In this document: piece by piece, positions 1-8,556 of the stretch
Layout: each line of letters begins with the position of its first letter
How positions within the stretch are numbered: the stretch's first letter is position 1
Source: Neoluteolibacter marinus
GTDB lineage: Bacteria; Verrucomicrobiota; Verrucomicrobiia; Verrucomicrobiales; Akkermansiaceae
Direction: 5' to 3'
Assembly (NCBI RefSeq): GCF_014904755.1
Contig: NZ_JACZFQ010000076.1
Location: 20,380-84,379 of the forward strand
DNA: 64,000 nucleotides
Translations under genes and position numbers: made by a program
Notes under the pieces: model-generated
Database searches by the model: none
What the model was told of the DNA's origin: nothing
Seen by the model: only the letters and a program-made list of their open reading frames with translations

Positions 1-1325
1 CGAGCGGCTGCGATTGGCTTGAACCCGGAGGCTCGATCCGTGACGCGGGACTGGAGTCATTCACCTTCGATTCGAGCACGGCCGGCGAGGAGATCGCAGG
101 CGGCCAGGAGTGGTGGCTGCGCGCCCGGGCGGTGTTCGGCGGGCACGCCTTTCCGTTTGGTCCTCCGTTGGTGGTGAAGCCGGTCGGGGTGCTGCAGTTG
201 ATCGGCACCGCGGAACCTCCGGTCAGCGGGGCGAACTATGCGTTTATCCCGGAGCCCGGCTCGGATCGCCATGAGTTCGAGGTGATGAGGATGGAAGCTG
301 CAGCCTGGCAGGAAGGCGCGGAGGTCCTGCCATCGGTCACGATCACCGATCTTTCCGACGCATCCTATGCGCTGGGTGATGCGCTGCCCGGCTATGTGAA
401 AAGCGGTCTGCTGGCATTCCGGCTCGGGCTTTCCAACGCCGCGGATAACGAGGATGCTTTCGTGATCGAGCGGGCCGTGATCCCGTCCGCCGCGAGCACG
501 CTCAGCTTCTGGGCCCGCCGTGGGAAGATGAGCAAAACGAATCTCCTGCACGCCGAGATTTCCGCCGACGACGGGGCGCACTGGACCTCGCTGTGGAGCA
601 TCGAGGGCAAGGGGAATCTCAGCACCGACAGCGACATCCTGCCTTATGAGATCCCGCTCGCGGCCTGGGCAGATCAGACGGTGAAATTCCGCTTCGCCAT
701 CCGCAAGGCGGAGGGGGGTTCCAACACGACCTGGAACACCACCAAGTCGGGTGTCTGGATCGACGACATTGCCGTGAGTTCCGCGGTTGAAGCCGGCGCG
801 GCGAATGTGACAGCGGTGGACGCCGGGGCCAGATATGCCCGTCTCGACGGCAGCTCCGCCGGACAGGCCTTGGCGCCGGGAACGATGTATCGGCTGCGCT
901 TGCGTGCGGTGAGCGGAGCCATCCCCGGCGAGTGGGGCCCGGACCTCTTCGTGACGACCACCGCGGTGCCGCTGACGGGCTTCGCGGCCTGGCAAGCCTA
1001 CGACCACCCCGGATCCCCGCTCGGCTTCGAGGAAGACGCCGATGGCGACGGATTTGCGAATGGGATCGAATACGCCTTTTCGCTGGATCCCCGCGACGGG
1101 CGCGGAGTTCCGGATGACCTGGCATTCCCTCCCGGCCGGATGGAAATCTCCCGCGAGCTGCCGGTCCTGCGTGCGGACGTGATCCATGGCGCGGAGTGGT
1201 CGGACGACCTGGACTCCTGGTCCGGTGCCGGGGTCGAGATCGTCATCGCGGCGGGTCGGATCACCGCCAGCGCACCGAAGGGAACGCCGGCGCGGTTCAT
1301 GCGATGGACGGTCACCGCGAACTGA
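1..1325 (+). CDS. C-terminal part of a large secreted protein, cut by the window start
   Basis: The reading frame is open from base 3, so the true start lies outside the window. The visible ~440 residues hold a fibronectin-III-like stretch, then a jelly-roll-like domain (about bases 380-790, 'FVIERAVIPSAASTLSFWAR', 'GVWIDDIAVSS') of the MAM/lectin type often attached to exported proteases, another Fn3-like segment ending 'GEWGPDLFVTTTAVP', and a tail with a calcium-loop-like 'EDADGDGFANGIEYAFSLDP'. This tail recurs in two other exported proteins here (bases 3977-7048 and 52336-55467). The catalytic or main part, if any, is missing, so the function is unknown. It converges on mutM with only 10 bases between them. 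Confidence 0.7.
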   Translation, partial: SGCDWLEPGGSIRDAGLESFTFDSSTAGEEIAGGQEWWLRARAVFGGHAFPFGPPLVVKPVGVLQLIGTAEPPVSGANYAFIPEPGSDRHEFEVMRMEAAAWQEGAEVLPSVTITDLSDASYALGDALPGYVKSGLLAFRLGLSNAADNEDAFVIERAVIPSAASTLSFWARRGKMSKTNLLHAEISADDGAHWTSLWSIEGKGNLSTDSDILPYEIPLAAWADQTVKFRFAIRKAEGGSNTTWNTTKSGVWIDDIAVSSAVEAGAANVTAVDAGARYARLDGSSAGQALAPGTMYRLRLRAVSGAIPGEWGPDLFVTTTAVPLTGFAAWQAYDHPGSPLGFEEDADGDGFANGIEYAFSLDPRDGRGVPDDLAFPPGRMEISRELPVLRADVIHGAEWSDDLDSWSGAGVEIVIAAGRITASAPKGTPARFMRWTVTAN

Positions 1326-1335
1326 AGGCGGGCGG

Positions 1336-2154
1336 TTACTTCTGGCACTTCGGGCACCAGTAGGTGGACCGCTGGCCCATCACCGCGTGGCGGATGGGGC
1401 TGCCGCAGATGCGGCACGGTTCGCCCTTGCGATCGTAGACGAACAAGCGCTGGCGGAAGTAGCCGGGCTCGCCGTCGGAGTTGGTGAAGTCGCGCAGGGT
1501 CGTGCCACCTTGCTCGATGGATTCGGTGAGCACGCGGCGAATGGCGTCCACGAGCTTGGCGAGACGGGGTTTTGAAATCCGGCAGGCGGGCATCGACGGG
1601 CGGATGCCGGCGCGGAACAGCGCCTCGCTGGCGTAGATGTTGCCGACCCCGACGACCAGCTTGGCGTCCATGATGACGCTCTTGATGGCCGCCTTGCGGC
1701 CCGCGCATCCGGTGGCGAGATGGGCGGGGGTGAAGCCCTCGCCCAAGGGTTCGGGCCCCAGGTCGCGGAGCAAGGGGTGCTGCAAGGGATCGCCCTCCGG
1801 CAAATGCAGGAAGATCCCGAAGCGCCGCGGGTCGTGAAAACGGAGCTGCTTGCCGCTGTCGAGGGCCAGGGCGATGTGGTCGTGCTTCTTGAATGCGGCG
1901 GATGGCTCGGCGATGCGGAGGCTCCCGGACATCCCGAGGTGAACCAGCAGGTGGCCGTTTCGTTCCAGCGCCATGATGAGGTACTTCGAGCGCCGGTCGA
2001 TGCGGGTGAAGCGGTCACCGGTGATGGACTCCAGCGACTCCGGGACCGGTAGTCTGAGGCCGCGGTGCCGGACGATCACCTCGCGGACCTGCCTGCCAAG
2101 CAGATGAGGTTCGATCCCGCGGCGGGTGGTTTCGACTTCCGGCAGTTCGGGCAT
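1336..2154 (-). CDS. mutM: Formamidopyrimidine-DNA glycosylase (Fpg/MutM)
   Basis: Bifunctional base-excision repair enzyme that removes 8-oxoguanine and ring-opened purines and nicks the DNA. The 272-residue length is usual for the family. The mature N-terminus PELPEVET supplies the catalytic Pro and Glu. The conserved RRSKYLI lysine region lies near residue 57, and a C-terminal zinc finger with two CxxC pairs (CRIC ... CPKC) closes the protein. The ATG giving MPELPE fixes the start. It lies 25 bases downstream of the hemolysin III-like gene on the same strand, so the two are probably co-transcribed. Confidence 0.96.
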   Translation of the reverse strand: MPELPEVETTRRGIEPHLLGRQVREVIVRHRGLRLPVPESLESITGDRFTRIDRRSKYLIMALERNGHLLVHLGMSGSLRIAEPSAAFKKHDHIALALDSGKQLRFHDPRRFGIFLHLPEGDPLQHPLLRDLGPEPLGEGFTPAHLATGCAGRKAAIKSVIMDAKLVVGVGNIYASEALFRAGIRPSMPACRISKPRLAKLVDAIRRVLTESIEQGGTTLRDFTNSDGEPGYFRQRLFVYDRKGEPCRICGSPIRHAVMGQRSTYWCPKCQK

Positions 2155-2179
2155 GGCGAATCAACGGTGGCCGGCCCGC

Positions 2180-2839
2180 TCAAGGAAGGATGTAGACCGC
2201 GGTCGCGACGACATGGCAGGCGCTGCCGGCCAGCACGAACAGGTGCCAGATCGCGTGGTTGAAACGCAGCGACCGCCAAGCGAAGAAGATCACCCCCAGC
2301 GTGTAGCAAAGGCCGCCCGCCACCATCCAGGCGACGCCGGCCGGCGACAGCGCGCGGAGCATGGGGCCGAAAGCGAACACGGCCAGCCATCCCATCACGA
2401 TGTAGAGGGCGGTCGACCACCAGGTGTCGCGTTTGCCGCGGCAGAGGGTCTTCAGCAGCACGCCGCCGAGGGCCAACGACCACACCGCGCCGAACAGCGA
2501 CCAGCCCCAAGGACCGCGCAGGGCGACCAGCGACAGCGGGGTGTAGGAACCGGCGATCAGCAGGTAGATGCAGGCGTGATCGAAGGCCTGCATCATCGGC
2601 TTGCGCCTCGGGCAGGAGGTCGCGTGGTAGAGCGTCGAGGAAAGGTAGAGCATCACCAGCGAACCGCCGAACACGCTGGCGGAAACGACCCGGAAGGCGT
2701 CGCCCCCGGCGAGGACCACCATCATGACCAGCGCGGCGATGGCCAGGGCGGTGCCCACGGCGTGGGTCGCCATGCTGGCCATCTCTTCCGCGTGGCTTTC
2801 GCAGAGCGGTGAGCGCGGTTTTGCAACGGGTGCGTCCAT
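2180..2839 (-). CDS. Hemolysin III / PAQR-family membrane protein (TrhA-like)
   Basis: A 219-residue polytopic membrane protein with about seven hydrophobic segments. It shows PAQR/HlyIII landmarks: 'SSTLYHATS' after the second membrane segment, 'DHACIYLLIAGSYTPLSL' in the middle, and a C-terminal FNHAIWHLFVLAGSACHV with paired histidines. In the wider family these Ser/His/Asp residues bind zinc; bacterial members have been linked to membrane-energy or fluidity homeostasis rather than true haemolysis. The first ATG gives about 20 hydrophilic residues; MASMATHAVG, 20 residues in, is an alternative start. It precedes mutM in an apparent two-gene unit. Confidence 0.9.
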   Translation of the reverse strand: MDAPVAKPRSPLCESHAEEMASMATHAVGTALAIAALVMMVVLAGGDAFRVVSASVFGGSLVMLYLSSTLYHATSCPRRKPMMQAFDHACIYLLIAGSYTPLSLVALRGPWGWSLFGAVWSLALGGVLLKTLCRGKRDTWWSTALYIVMGWLAVFAFGPMLRALSPAGVAWMVAGGLCYTLGVIFFAWRSLRFNHAIWHLFVLAGSACHVVATAVYILP

Positions 2840-2908
2840 GCCGGGAGTTTCGCCGCTCCGGCGGGCCGGCGCAATGACACAAGTGGGTGCGGTGCGCCGG
2901 ATGCAATT

Positions 2909-3514
2909 TCAGCTTCGATGCAAGCCGGCGAGGATCCGTTCGATCTGCACCCGGTGGATGCCGAGGTGCAGCGCCGCGATGCCGTGCCAGCCGTAGGCAT
3001 CAAGTTCGCCGAACCACGGATGGCGGAAGGTCGTCTTCGTCTTGAGTTCAGCCACCGAGGCGACTGCTTGCAGCAGGGCATCGCAGGAGGCCTCATAGTC
3101 GGCGACCGCGCTGGCATCTGCCCCGGGGCTGGGTTTCACCGCCGCCGTGCTGGCCTGGCCGGGTGGCTTGGTTCCCTGGCCGAGCGCCGTGATGACGCGG
3201 GCGAACGCCTGGTGGATGATCCGCAGGTGATCCAGGGTCATCCAGACCGACCAGTAGCGGCTGCTGTCTTCCAAGCCGATCGGTCGCGGGATCAGCACCC
3301 GTGCGGCCAACCGGGAGTCCTCGCAGGAGGTCACGAGGCCGCGGATCCTCTCGCGCTCGCGGGCAAAGCGGTCATTGAACCTTTCCCGGCTCCCTGCCCA
3401 TCGCTGGAGGCGGAACAGGAGTCTCGCGGCGTAAAGTTCCGGCAGCGGCAGGCCGGCACCCGGCGCGGCGAGTTGGGGTTCGGAGGGCCGATCCATGGCG
3501 GAACCATGAATCAT
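2909..3514 (-). CDS. DinB-like / DUF1569-type four-helix protein
   Basis: A ~201-residue helical protein with the spaced histidines typical of DinB/YfiT metal-binding bundles: 'TLDHLRIIHQ' near the middle and 'HPWFGELDAYGWHGIAAL' followed by HLGIHRVQIERIL at the C-terminus. I place it in the DinB superfamily on this pattern; the substrate is unknown (relatives act in thiol transfer or are uncharacterised). The ATG at 3514 was chosen; a TTG three codons upstream and an ATG six codons downstream (MDRPSE) are possible. It is divergent from an HxlR regulator, and a near-perfect inverted repeat overlaps this start, so regulation by the neighbour is likely. Confidence 0.75.
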   Translation of the reverse strand: MIHGSAMDRPSEPQLAAPGAGLPLPELYAARLLFRLQRWAGSRERFNDRFARERERIRGLVTSCEDSRLAARVLIPRPIGLEDSSRYWSVWMTLDHLRIIHQAFARVITALGQGTKPPGQASTAAVKPSPGADASAVADYEASCDALLQAVASVAELKTKTTFRHPWFGELDAYGWHGIAALHLGIHRVQIERILAGLHRS

Positions 3515-3557
3515 CGCTTGCAAAATGAAAGCAAAATACTTGTGGAATGCAAGTGAT
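3513..3557. promoter_or_regulatory. Candidate HxlR operator (inverted repeat)
   Basis: ATCGCTTGCA at 3513-3522 and TGCAAGTGAT at 3548-3557 form a 10-base inverted repeat with one mismatch and a 25-base AT-richer centre. It lies between the divergent DinB-like and HxlR genes and overlaps the DinB-like start region. HxlR proteins are dimeric winged-helix regulators that bind inverted repeats in such divergent gaps, so this is the expected operator; binding is inferred. Confidence 0.55.
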
Positions 3558-3577
3558 GGGAGGGGCAGTCTTGCGGG

Positions 3578-3928
3578 GTGAAGCCCGCCGACCGTCGCTC
3601 GCCCTGCCCGGTGTCGTGTTCCCTCGACATCCTGGGGGATCGCTGGACCTTGCTGGTGGTGCGCGACCTGATGCTCGGGCGCTCCCGTTTCAAGGATTTC
3701 GTGGCGTCCCCGGAAGGCATCCCGACAAACATTCTCAGCGATCGCCTCGAGCGGCTGGTGACGAACGGGATCGCCGAACAGGTGCCGCTTGCGGATGGCG
3801 CGAAGCGGTTCGGCTACCGGCTGACCGACAAGGGCCGGGCCCTGCGTCCGGTGTTGGAGTCGGTCCGCGACTGGGGCTTGGCGTGGGAGCCGGGGACGCG
3901 GGTTTTGATGAAGCCGGGGGATGCCTGA
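3578..3928 (+). CDS. HxlR-family transcriptional regulator
   Basis: A 116-residue winged-helix protein with the HxlR signature: an early cysteine (CPVSCSLDILGDRWTLLVVR), 'LMLGRSRFKDF' and the recognition-helix region 'GIPTNILSDRLERLV', then the wing with a Tyr-rich 'RFGYRLTDKGRAL'. HxlR/MarR-like regulators sense electrophiles or redox change, often through the N-terminal cysteine, and control an adjacent gene. The GTG at 3578 follows a GGGAGGGG ribosome-binding stretch. The divergent DinB-like gene is the probable target. Confidence 0.9.
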   Translation: MKPADRRSPCPVSCSLDILGDRWTLLVVRDLMLGRSRFKDFVASPEGIPTNILSDRLERLVTNGIAEQVPLADGAKRFGYRLTDKGRALRPVLESVRDWGLAWEPGTRVLMKPGDA

Positions 3929-3961
3929 TGCCGTCCTGCGGCTTGCGGGGGCCGGCGACCT

Positions 3962-4106
3962 TGCTAGAAGTTGCCCATGCGTACCCTCGTCCGTGACCTG
4001 CTTTGTTCGACCGCTCCCGACGGCCGGGTGAGGACGCTCCGGGATTCGAGGGCGTTTTCGTTTTTGGAAATCAGTGGAGGGTTACGTGGGGGGAATCTCC
4101 AGATCA
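3962..4106 (+). repeat. Partial duplication of the asnS 5' end (left copy)
   Basis: This stretch repeats 7082-7244, starting 15 bases before the asnS ATG. The first 59 bases differ at only about three positions; later the copy has lost 18 bases in frame and drifted (DNA and protein similarity both run to 'GNLQI'). Similarity stops at AATCTCCAGATCA in both copies. The left copy is fused in frame to the long repeat protein that follows. It is either a duplicated fragment or the remnant of the original asnS start left behind when DNA was inserted. Confidence 0.85.
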
Positions 4107-7048
4107 CGGTCGTCACGTTGGCGGTTTTCGCGCTGCTTTCGCCGTCACGCGGTGCCCAGGTGGATCTCGCCGGCCCCGCGGGCAGCGGGGCTTTCGGGAC
4201 GGCGGTGACCGTCTTGCCGAACGGGAATTTCGTGGTGACGGATCCCGGCTACGATCTCCCCGGTGGCGCGTCCAATGTCGGCGCGGTCTATCTATACGAT
4301 CCCAATGGCAACCGGATCAGCAGCCTTACCGGGACGACGAATTCGGACGCGGTTGGCTCGGGCGGGATCTTTTTGGTCGGCTCGGGAAACTTTGTGATCC
4401 GCAGCCCGGACTGGTCCGCGGGGTCTGGCAAACACGATGCCGGAGCGGTGACATGGGTCAGCGGCAGCACAGGTCTGTCCGGGGTCGTTTCCGTGGCGAA
4501 CTCGCTGGTCGGCAGCAAGGCCAATGACCAGGTCGGCTCTGCGGGAACTTCGATGGGCGGGATCACGGTTCTCGCCAACGGCAACTATGTCGTCAGCAGC
4601 CACAACTGGGGAAATGGCAGCGCCGACAGGGTGGGGGCGGTCACTTGGGGCAGCGGAGATTCCGGCGTGACCGGCGAAGTCTCCGCCGCGAATTCGCTGG
4701 TTGGAAGCACCCTCAATGACCAGATCGGCCGCTACCGGGTGGAGTCGTTGAAGAACGGCAACTACGTCGTCCGGAGCCCGCAGTGGGACCATGGCGCACT
4801 CGCGGATGCGGGTGCGGTGACTTGGGGAAGTGGCAACGGCGGCACGGTGGGGATCGTCGGGCCGTCGATCTCTCTGGTCGGGGGAAGTGCGGGCGATCAG
4901 GTCGGTTTCGACGATGACTACCGCGGCGGCGTTACCTTGCTTGGAAATGGCAGCTATGTGGTGTGGTCGCCCTTTTGGGACAACAGCGGTGCTGCCGATG
5001 CGGGGGCGGTGACTTGGGGCGACGGCACGACCGGCCGCTCGGGAGTGATTTCTGCCGCGAACTCCGTGGTCGGAATGACGGCGGAGGATTTCTTGTCGTG
5101 GGTCGAGGTGACCGAATTGGCGAACGGGAACTTCGTGCTCGCGCTGCCGGGTTGGGACAACGGTGGCGCGGTGAATGCCGGCGCGGCGATGTGGTGCGAC
5201 GGTGCGCTCGGCCGCAGCGGCGCTGTGTCATCCGCGAATGCCTTGGTCGGCAATGCCGCCAATGCGTTGGTCGCCTACAAAGAGGGTGCGGTGACGCCGC
5301 TGGCGAACGGCAACTACGTGGTCGCCAGTACCTATTGGCATAATGGCGCGGCGGTCAACGCGGGCGCGGTGACCTGGTGCGATGGCAGCACGGGTCGCAC
5401 GGGTGTCGTCTCCACGTCGAACTCGCTGGTCGGCACCGGGTCGTCGAACAACATCGGCTCCGGCGGTGTGGTCGCCTTGCCAAACGGCCACTATGTCGTG
5501 TGCAGTCCCTACGCCCAGGTCGGCTCGCTCGGCCAGGCGGGTGCCGCCACCTGGTGCGACGGCACGAGCGGCCGGACCGGCACGATTTCCGCCGCCAATT
5601 CCCTGGTGGGGGCGCAGGCCGGCGACCAGGTCGGCCTGGACGGTGCGGTCGTGCTCACGAATGGCAACTACGTGGTCACCAGCTTCTATGCCCGCAACGG
5701 GGCGCTCACCACGGCCGGCGCGGTGACCTGGTGTCCCGGGGCGACCGGCCGGGCGGGGGCCATCTCGCTTGCGAATTCGCTGATGGGCGGCACGGCGGGC
5801 GACCGGGTCGGCGTCGGCGGGGTGACGCCGCTCGCGAACGGCCACTACGTCGTCCAGAGCGGCACTTGGAAGAATCCATCGGGAGCCTCTGTGGGAGCGG
5901 TCACGTGGGGCAACGGGGTCAGCGGGACTTCCGGCACCGTCACCGCGGCGAACTCGCTGACGGGCGCGACTGCCGGTGACAATGCCGGATATCCTGGCGT
6001 GATCGCTCTGCCGAATGGGCACTACGTGGTGCCGTCGTGGTACTGGGACAACGGGGCCGCCGCCGATGCCGGGGCCGTCACTTGGGGAGATGGCGAGGGC
6101 GGAACGACGGGAGTGATTTCCGCGGCCAATTCACTGGTCGGCAGCTCCGCCAGCGATCAGATCGGCTACGGCGGTCTCGTGGTCTTGCCGAGCGGTGACT
6201 ACGTGGTCCGCAGCTACCTGTGGGACAATGGGCCGGCCACCAATGCCGGGGCGGTCACCCGCGGGAGCGCTGCCGCAGGTGTGAGCGGCATCGTTTCCGC
6301 CGCGAATTCTTTGGTCGGCACGGTGGCCAATGACCGCGTCGGCGAAGGGCCGGATCTCGCCACGGCGGACGGCGCGTATCTCTTCTCCAGCCCGAAGTGG
6401 AATCACGGCGAGCTGTCCGATGCCGGGTCGGTGATGCTGCTCCCTCCCGGGGGAGGGATCGTGGGCGGGGAAATATCCGCCGCTGCCGGTGTTCTGGGAG
6501 TGGTTGCGACGCGGGGCAGCAGCCACTCGTTCGGCTTCGATGAAAGTCGTTGTCGCATGGTCGCCGGGCGCCCTTATTCCAATGTCGTGAGTCTCTATTC
6601 CGACGGCGAAGTCTTCTCGCCTGCCGAGAAATATGAACGCTGGGCCACCGCCGCGAATCTGACGGGAGAGTCGGCACTCCCCTCGAGCGTTCCGTTCGAC
6701 GACGGGATCGCGAATCTCCTCAAATACGCCTTCAACCTGAGCGCGACGGGCCCCGATGTGAGGGTGCTCGTCCCCGGCGCCGGCCTGGCGGGACTCCCGT
6801 GCTTCGCGCTGGTCGAAGGGGAAGATGGACCGCTGTTTCGATTGGAGTATCTTCGGCGGAGTGACAGCGGATTGATCTATCAGCCGATGATTTCGCCGAG
6901 CCTTGCCGCGGAATCCTTCGGCCCGATGACAGGTCTGGAGATTGTGACGGGGATCGACGACTTTTGGGAGCGGGTGGTGATCGAGGAGTCAGTCGACCTT
7001 TCCGTCACGCCGCGGCTTTTCGGAAGGATCGCCGTGGAGTTGCCCTGA
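3977..7048 (+). CDS. Secreted tandem-repeat protein with an asnS-derived N-terminus
   Basis: About 1,023 residues from the ATG that matches the asnS start. Residues 1-43 copy the N-terminus of asparaginyl-tRNA synthetase (MRTLVRDLL ... GNLQI). A hydrophobic signal-like segment VVTLAVFALLSPSRGA follows. The body is about 12 repeats of ~60 residues with the pattern SAANSLVGxxxxDQVG ... LxNGNYVVxSPxWDNG ... AGAVTWGxG, which suggests a beta-propeller or solenoid surface protein (I recall similar repeats filed as DUF5650, unchecked). The C-terminal tail 'DDGIANLLKYAFNL' matches other exported proteins in this window. Translation could instead begin at TTG 4064, giving a shorter signal peptide. Role unknown; surface adhesion is a guess. 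Confidence 0.75.
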   Translation: MRTLVRDLLCSTAPDGRVRTLRDSRAFSFLEISGGLRGGNLQITVVTLAVFALLSPSRGAQVDLAGPAGSGAFGTAVTVLPNGNFVVTDPGYDLPGGASNVGAVYLYDPNGNRISSLTGTTNSDAVGSGGIFLVGSGNFVIRSPDWSAGSGKHDAGAVTWVSGSTGLSGVVSVANSLVGSKANDQVGSAGTSMGGITVLANGNYVVSSHNWGNGSADRVGAVTWGSGDSGVTGEVSAANSLVGSTLNDQIGRYRVESLKNGNYVVRSPQWDHGALADAGAVTWGSGNGGTVGIVGPSISLVGGSAGDQVGFDDDYRGGVTLLGNGSYVVWSPFWDNSGAADAGAVTWGDGTTGRSGVISAANSVVGMTAEDFLSWVEVTELANGNFVLALPGWDNGGAVNAGAAMWCDGALGRSGAVSSANALVGNAANALVAYKEGAVTPLANGNYVVASTYWHNGAAVNAGAVTWCDGSTGRTGVVSTSNSLVGTGSSNNIGSGGVVALPNGHYVVCSPYAQVGSLGQAGAATWCDGTSGRTGTISAANSLVGAQAGDQVGLDGAVVLTNGNYVVTSFYARNGALTTAGAVTWCPGATGRAGAISLANSLMGGTAGDRVGVGGVTPLANGHYVVQSGTWKNPSGASVGAVTWGNGVSGTSGTVTAANSLTGATAGDNAGYPGVIALPNGHYVVPSWYWDNGAAADAGAVTWGDGEGGTTGVISAANSLVGSSASDQIGYGGLVVLPSGDYVVRSYLWDNGPATNAGAVTRGSAAAGVSGIVSAANSLVGTVANDRVGEGPDLATADGAYLFSSPKWNHGELSDAGSVMLLPPGGGIVGGEISAAAGVLGVVATRGSSHSFGFDESRCRMVAGRPYSNVVSLYSDGEVFSPAEKYERWATAANLTGESALPSSVPFDDGIANLLKYAFNLSATGPDVRVLVPGAGLAGLPCFALVEGEDGPLFRLEYLRRSDSGLIYQPMISPSLAAESFGPMTGLEIVTGIDDFWERVVIEESVDLSVTPRLFGRIAVELP

Positions 7049-7081
7049 GCCACATGGACCGCTTGCAGCCATTCCTCCGGC

Positions 7082-7244
7082 TGCTAGAAGTCGCCCATGC
7101 GTACCCTCGTCCGTGACCTGCTTCGTTCGACCGCTCCCGCCGACCTCGTCCACGCCGCCGGCTGGGTGAGGACACGCCGGGATTCGAAGGCCTTCTCGTT
7201 CCTTGAAATCAACGACGGGTCCTGCCTCGGCAATCTCCAGATCA
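7082..7244 (+). repeat. asnS 5' end (right, intact copy of the duplication)
   Basis: The partner of 3962-4106. It spans 15 bases of leader and the first ~49 codons of asnS, including the 18 bases missing from the left copy. Because homology starts only 15 bases before the ATG, the duplication did not carry an obvious separate promoter, so asnS may now be read from upstream of the repeat-protein gene. Confidence 0.85.
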
Positions 7245-8464
7245 TCGCGGACGCCGGGATTCCGGGTACGGAGAAACTCCAGAAGATGAGCACCGGGGCC
7301 TCGGTCGCCGTGGAGGGGAAACTGGTCGCTTCCCAGGGTGGCAACCAGGCGTGGGAGATCCAGGCGAGCTCGATCCGCTTGCTCGGCGAGGCGCCCGAGG
7401 ACTTTCCGCTGCAGAAGAAGGGGCACTCGCCGGAATTCCTGCGCAGCATCGCCCACCTGCGGCCGCGGACGAATCTCTACGGTGCGATGTTCCGGCTGCG
7501 CAGCCGGATGAGCCAGGCCGTGCACCGCTTCTTCGCGGAGCGTGATTTCTATCACGTCCACACCCCGATCATCACCGCCAGCGACTGCGAGGGCGCGGGG
7601 GAGATGTTCCGGGTGACGACGCTCGATCCGACCTCGGGCAAGCCGCAGTCCTTCGATCGTGACTTTTTCGAGAAGGCGACCCACCTGACGGTTTCCGGGC
7701 AGCTCGAGGGCGAAACCTTCGCCTGTGCGCTCGGCAACATCTACACCTTCGGGCCGACTTTCCGGGCCGAGAACTCGAACACCACCCGCCACGCGGCGGA
7801 GTTCTGGATGATCGAGCCGGAGATGGCCTTCTGCGACCTGCAGGGCGACATGGACCTGGCCGAGGCGATGGTGAAGTTCCTTGTCCGCGAGGCCCTCGAG
7901 GGCCAGGACGGCGATCTCGAGATTTTCGCCAAGTTCGTCGACAAGGGCCTGCGCGAGCGCCTTGAGTTTGTCGCCAACAATCCTTTTGAGCGGGTCTCGT
8001 ACACCGAGGCGGTGGAGATCCTGAAGAAGTCCGGCAAGGGCTTCGAGTATCCGGTCGAGTATGGATTGAACCTGCAGAGCGAGCACGAGCGCTGGCTGAC
8101 CGAGGAGCATTTCAAGAAACCGACCACGGTCTTCAACTACCCGAAGGAGATCAAACCGTTCTACATGCGGCTCAATGACGACGACAAGACGGTGACCGCG
8201 ATGGACCTGCTGGTGCCGGGGATCGGGGAGATCGTTGGCGGCAGCCAGCGCGAGGAACGGCTCGACGTGCTGTTGGCCAACATGGAGCGGCACGGCCTGT
8301 CGACCGAAGACTACAGCTGGTACATCGACACCCGGAAATACGGCAGCGTCCCGCATGCCGGCTTCGGGATGGGCTTTGAGCGGATGCTGATGTTTGTCAC
8401 CGGAATGCAGAATATCCGGGACGTGATCCCCTTCGCACGGACGCCGGGGCACTGCGAATTCTGA
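7097..8464 (+). CDS. asnS: Asparaginyl-tRNA synthetase
   Basis: Class II aminoacyl-tRNA synthetase charging tRNA-Asn; 455 residues, normal for the family. An N-terminal OB-fold anticodon-binding domain occupies residues ~1-110. The class II catalytic core follows: motif 2 around [20 protein letters not shown] and motif 3 in [15 protein letters not shown]. The ending [17 protein letters not shown] is typical of AsnRS. The start is the first ATG of the duplicated block. The intergenic space to the repeat protein upstream is only 48 bases, so the two may share a transcript. Confidence 0.97.
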   Translation: MRTLVRDLLRSTAPADLVHAAGWVRTRRDSKAFSFLEINDGSCLGNLQIIADAGIPGTEKLQKMSTGASVAVEGKLVASQGGNQAWEIQASSIRLLGEAPEDFPLQKKGHSPEFLRSIAHLRPRTNLYGAMFRLRSRMSQAVHRFFAERDFYHVHTPIITASDCEGAGEMFRVTTLDPTSGKPQSFDRDFFEKATHLTVSGQLEGETFACALGNIYTFGPTFRAENSNTTRHAAEFWMIEPEMAFCDLQGDMDLAEAMVKFLVREALEGQDGDLEIFAKFVDKGLRERLEFVANNPFERVSYTEAVEILKKSGKGFEYPVEYGLNLQSEHERWLTEEHFKKPTTVFNYPKEIKPFYMRLNDDDKTVTAMDLLVPGIGEIVGGSQREERLDVLLANMERHGLSTEDYSWYIDTRKYGSVPHAGFGMGFERMLMFVTGMQNIRDVIPFARTPGHCEF

Positions 8465-8483
8465 CACCAGGCATCTTTTTTGC

Positions 8484-8510
8484 TCCTACCCCGAAAAGGG
8501 AGTTGTAGGA
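8484..8510 (+). terminator. Hairpin between asnS and the pilin-like gene
   Basis: TCCTAC (8484-8489) pairs with GTAGGA (8505-8510), enclosing a small CCC/GGG inner stem. A T-run lies before the hairpin (TTTTTT, 8476-8481) rather than after it. It could be an asnS terminator in the reverse sense, a processing site, or a control element for the next gene; the strand of action is uncertain. Confidence 0.35.
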
Positions 8511-8556
8511 CAGCTTTCGGGTGTTGTATTTACATTTGGAAACCCAAGTTGTCCGA

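Noticed and set aside
3962..7244. The duplicated asnS ends read as attachment sites of an integrated element.
   Set aside because: There is no integrase, transposase or other mobility gene between the copies; only one structural gene is enclosed. Insertion by recombination remains open.
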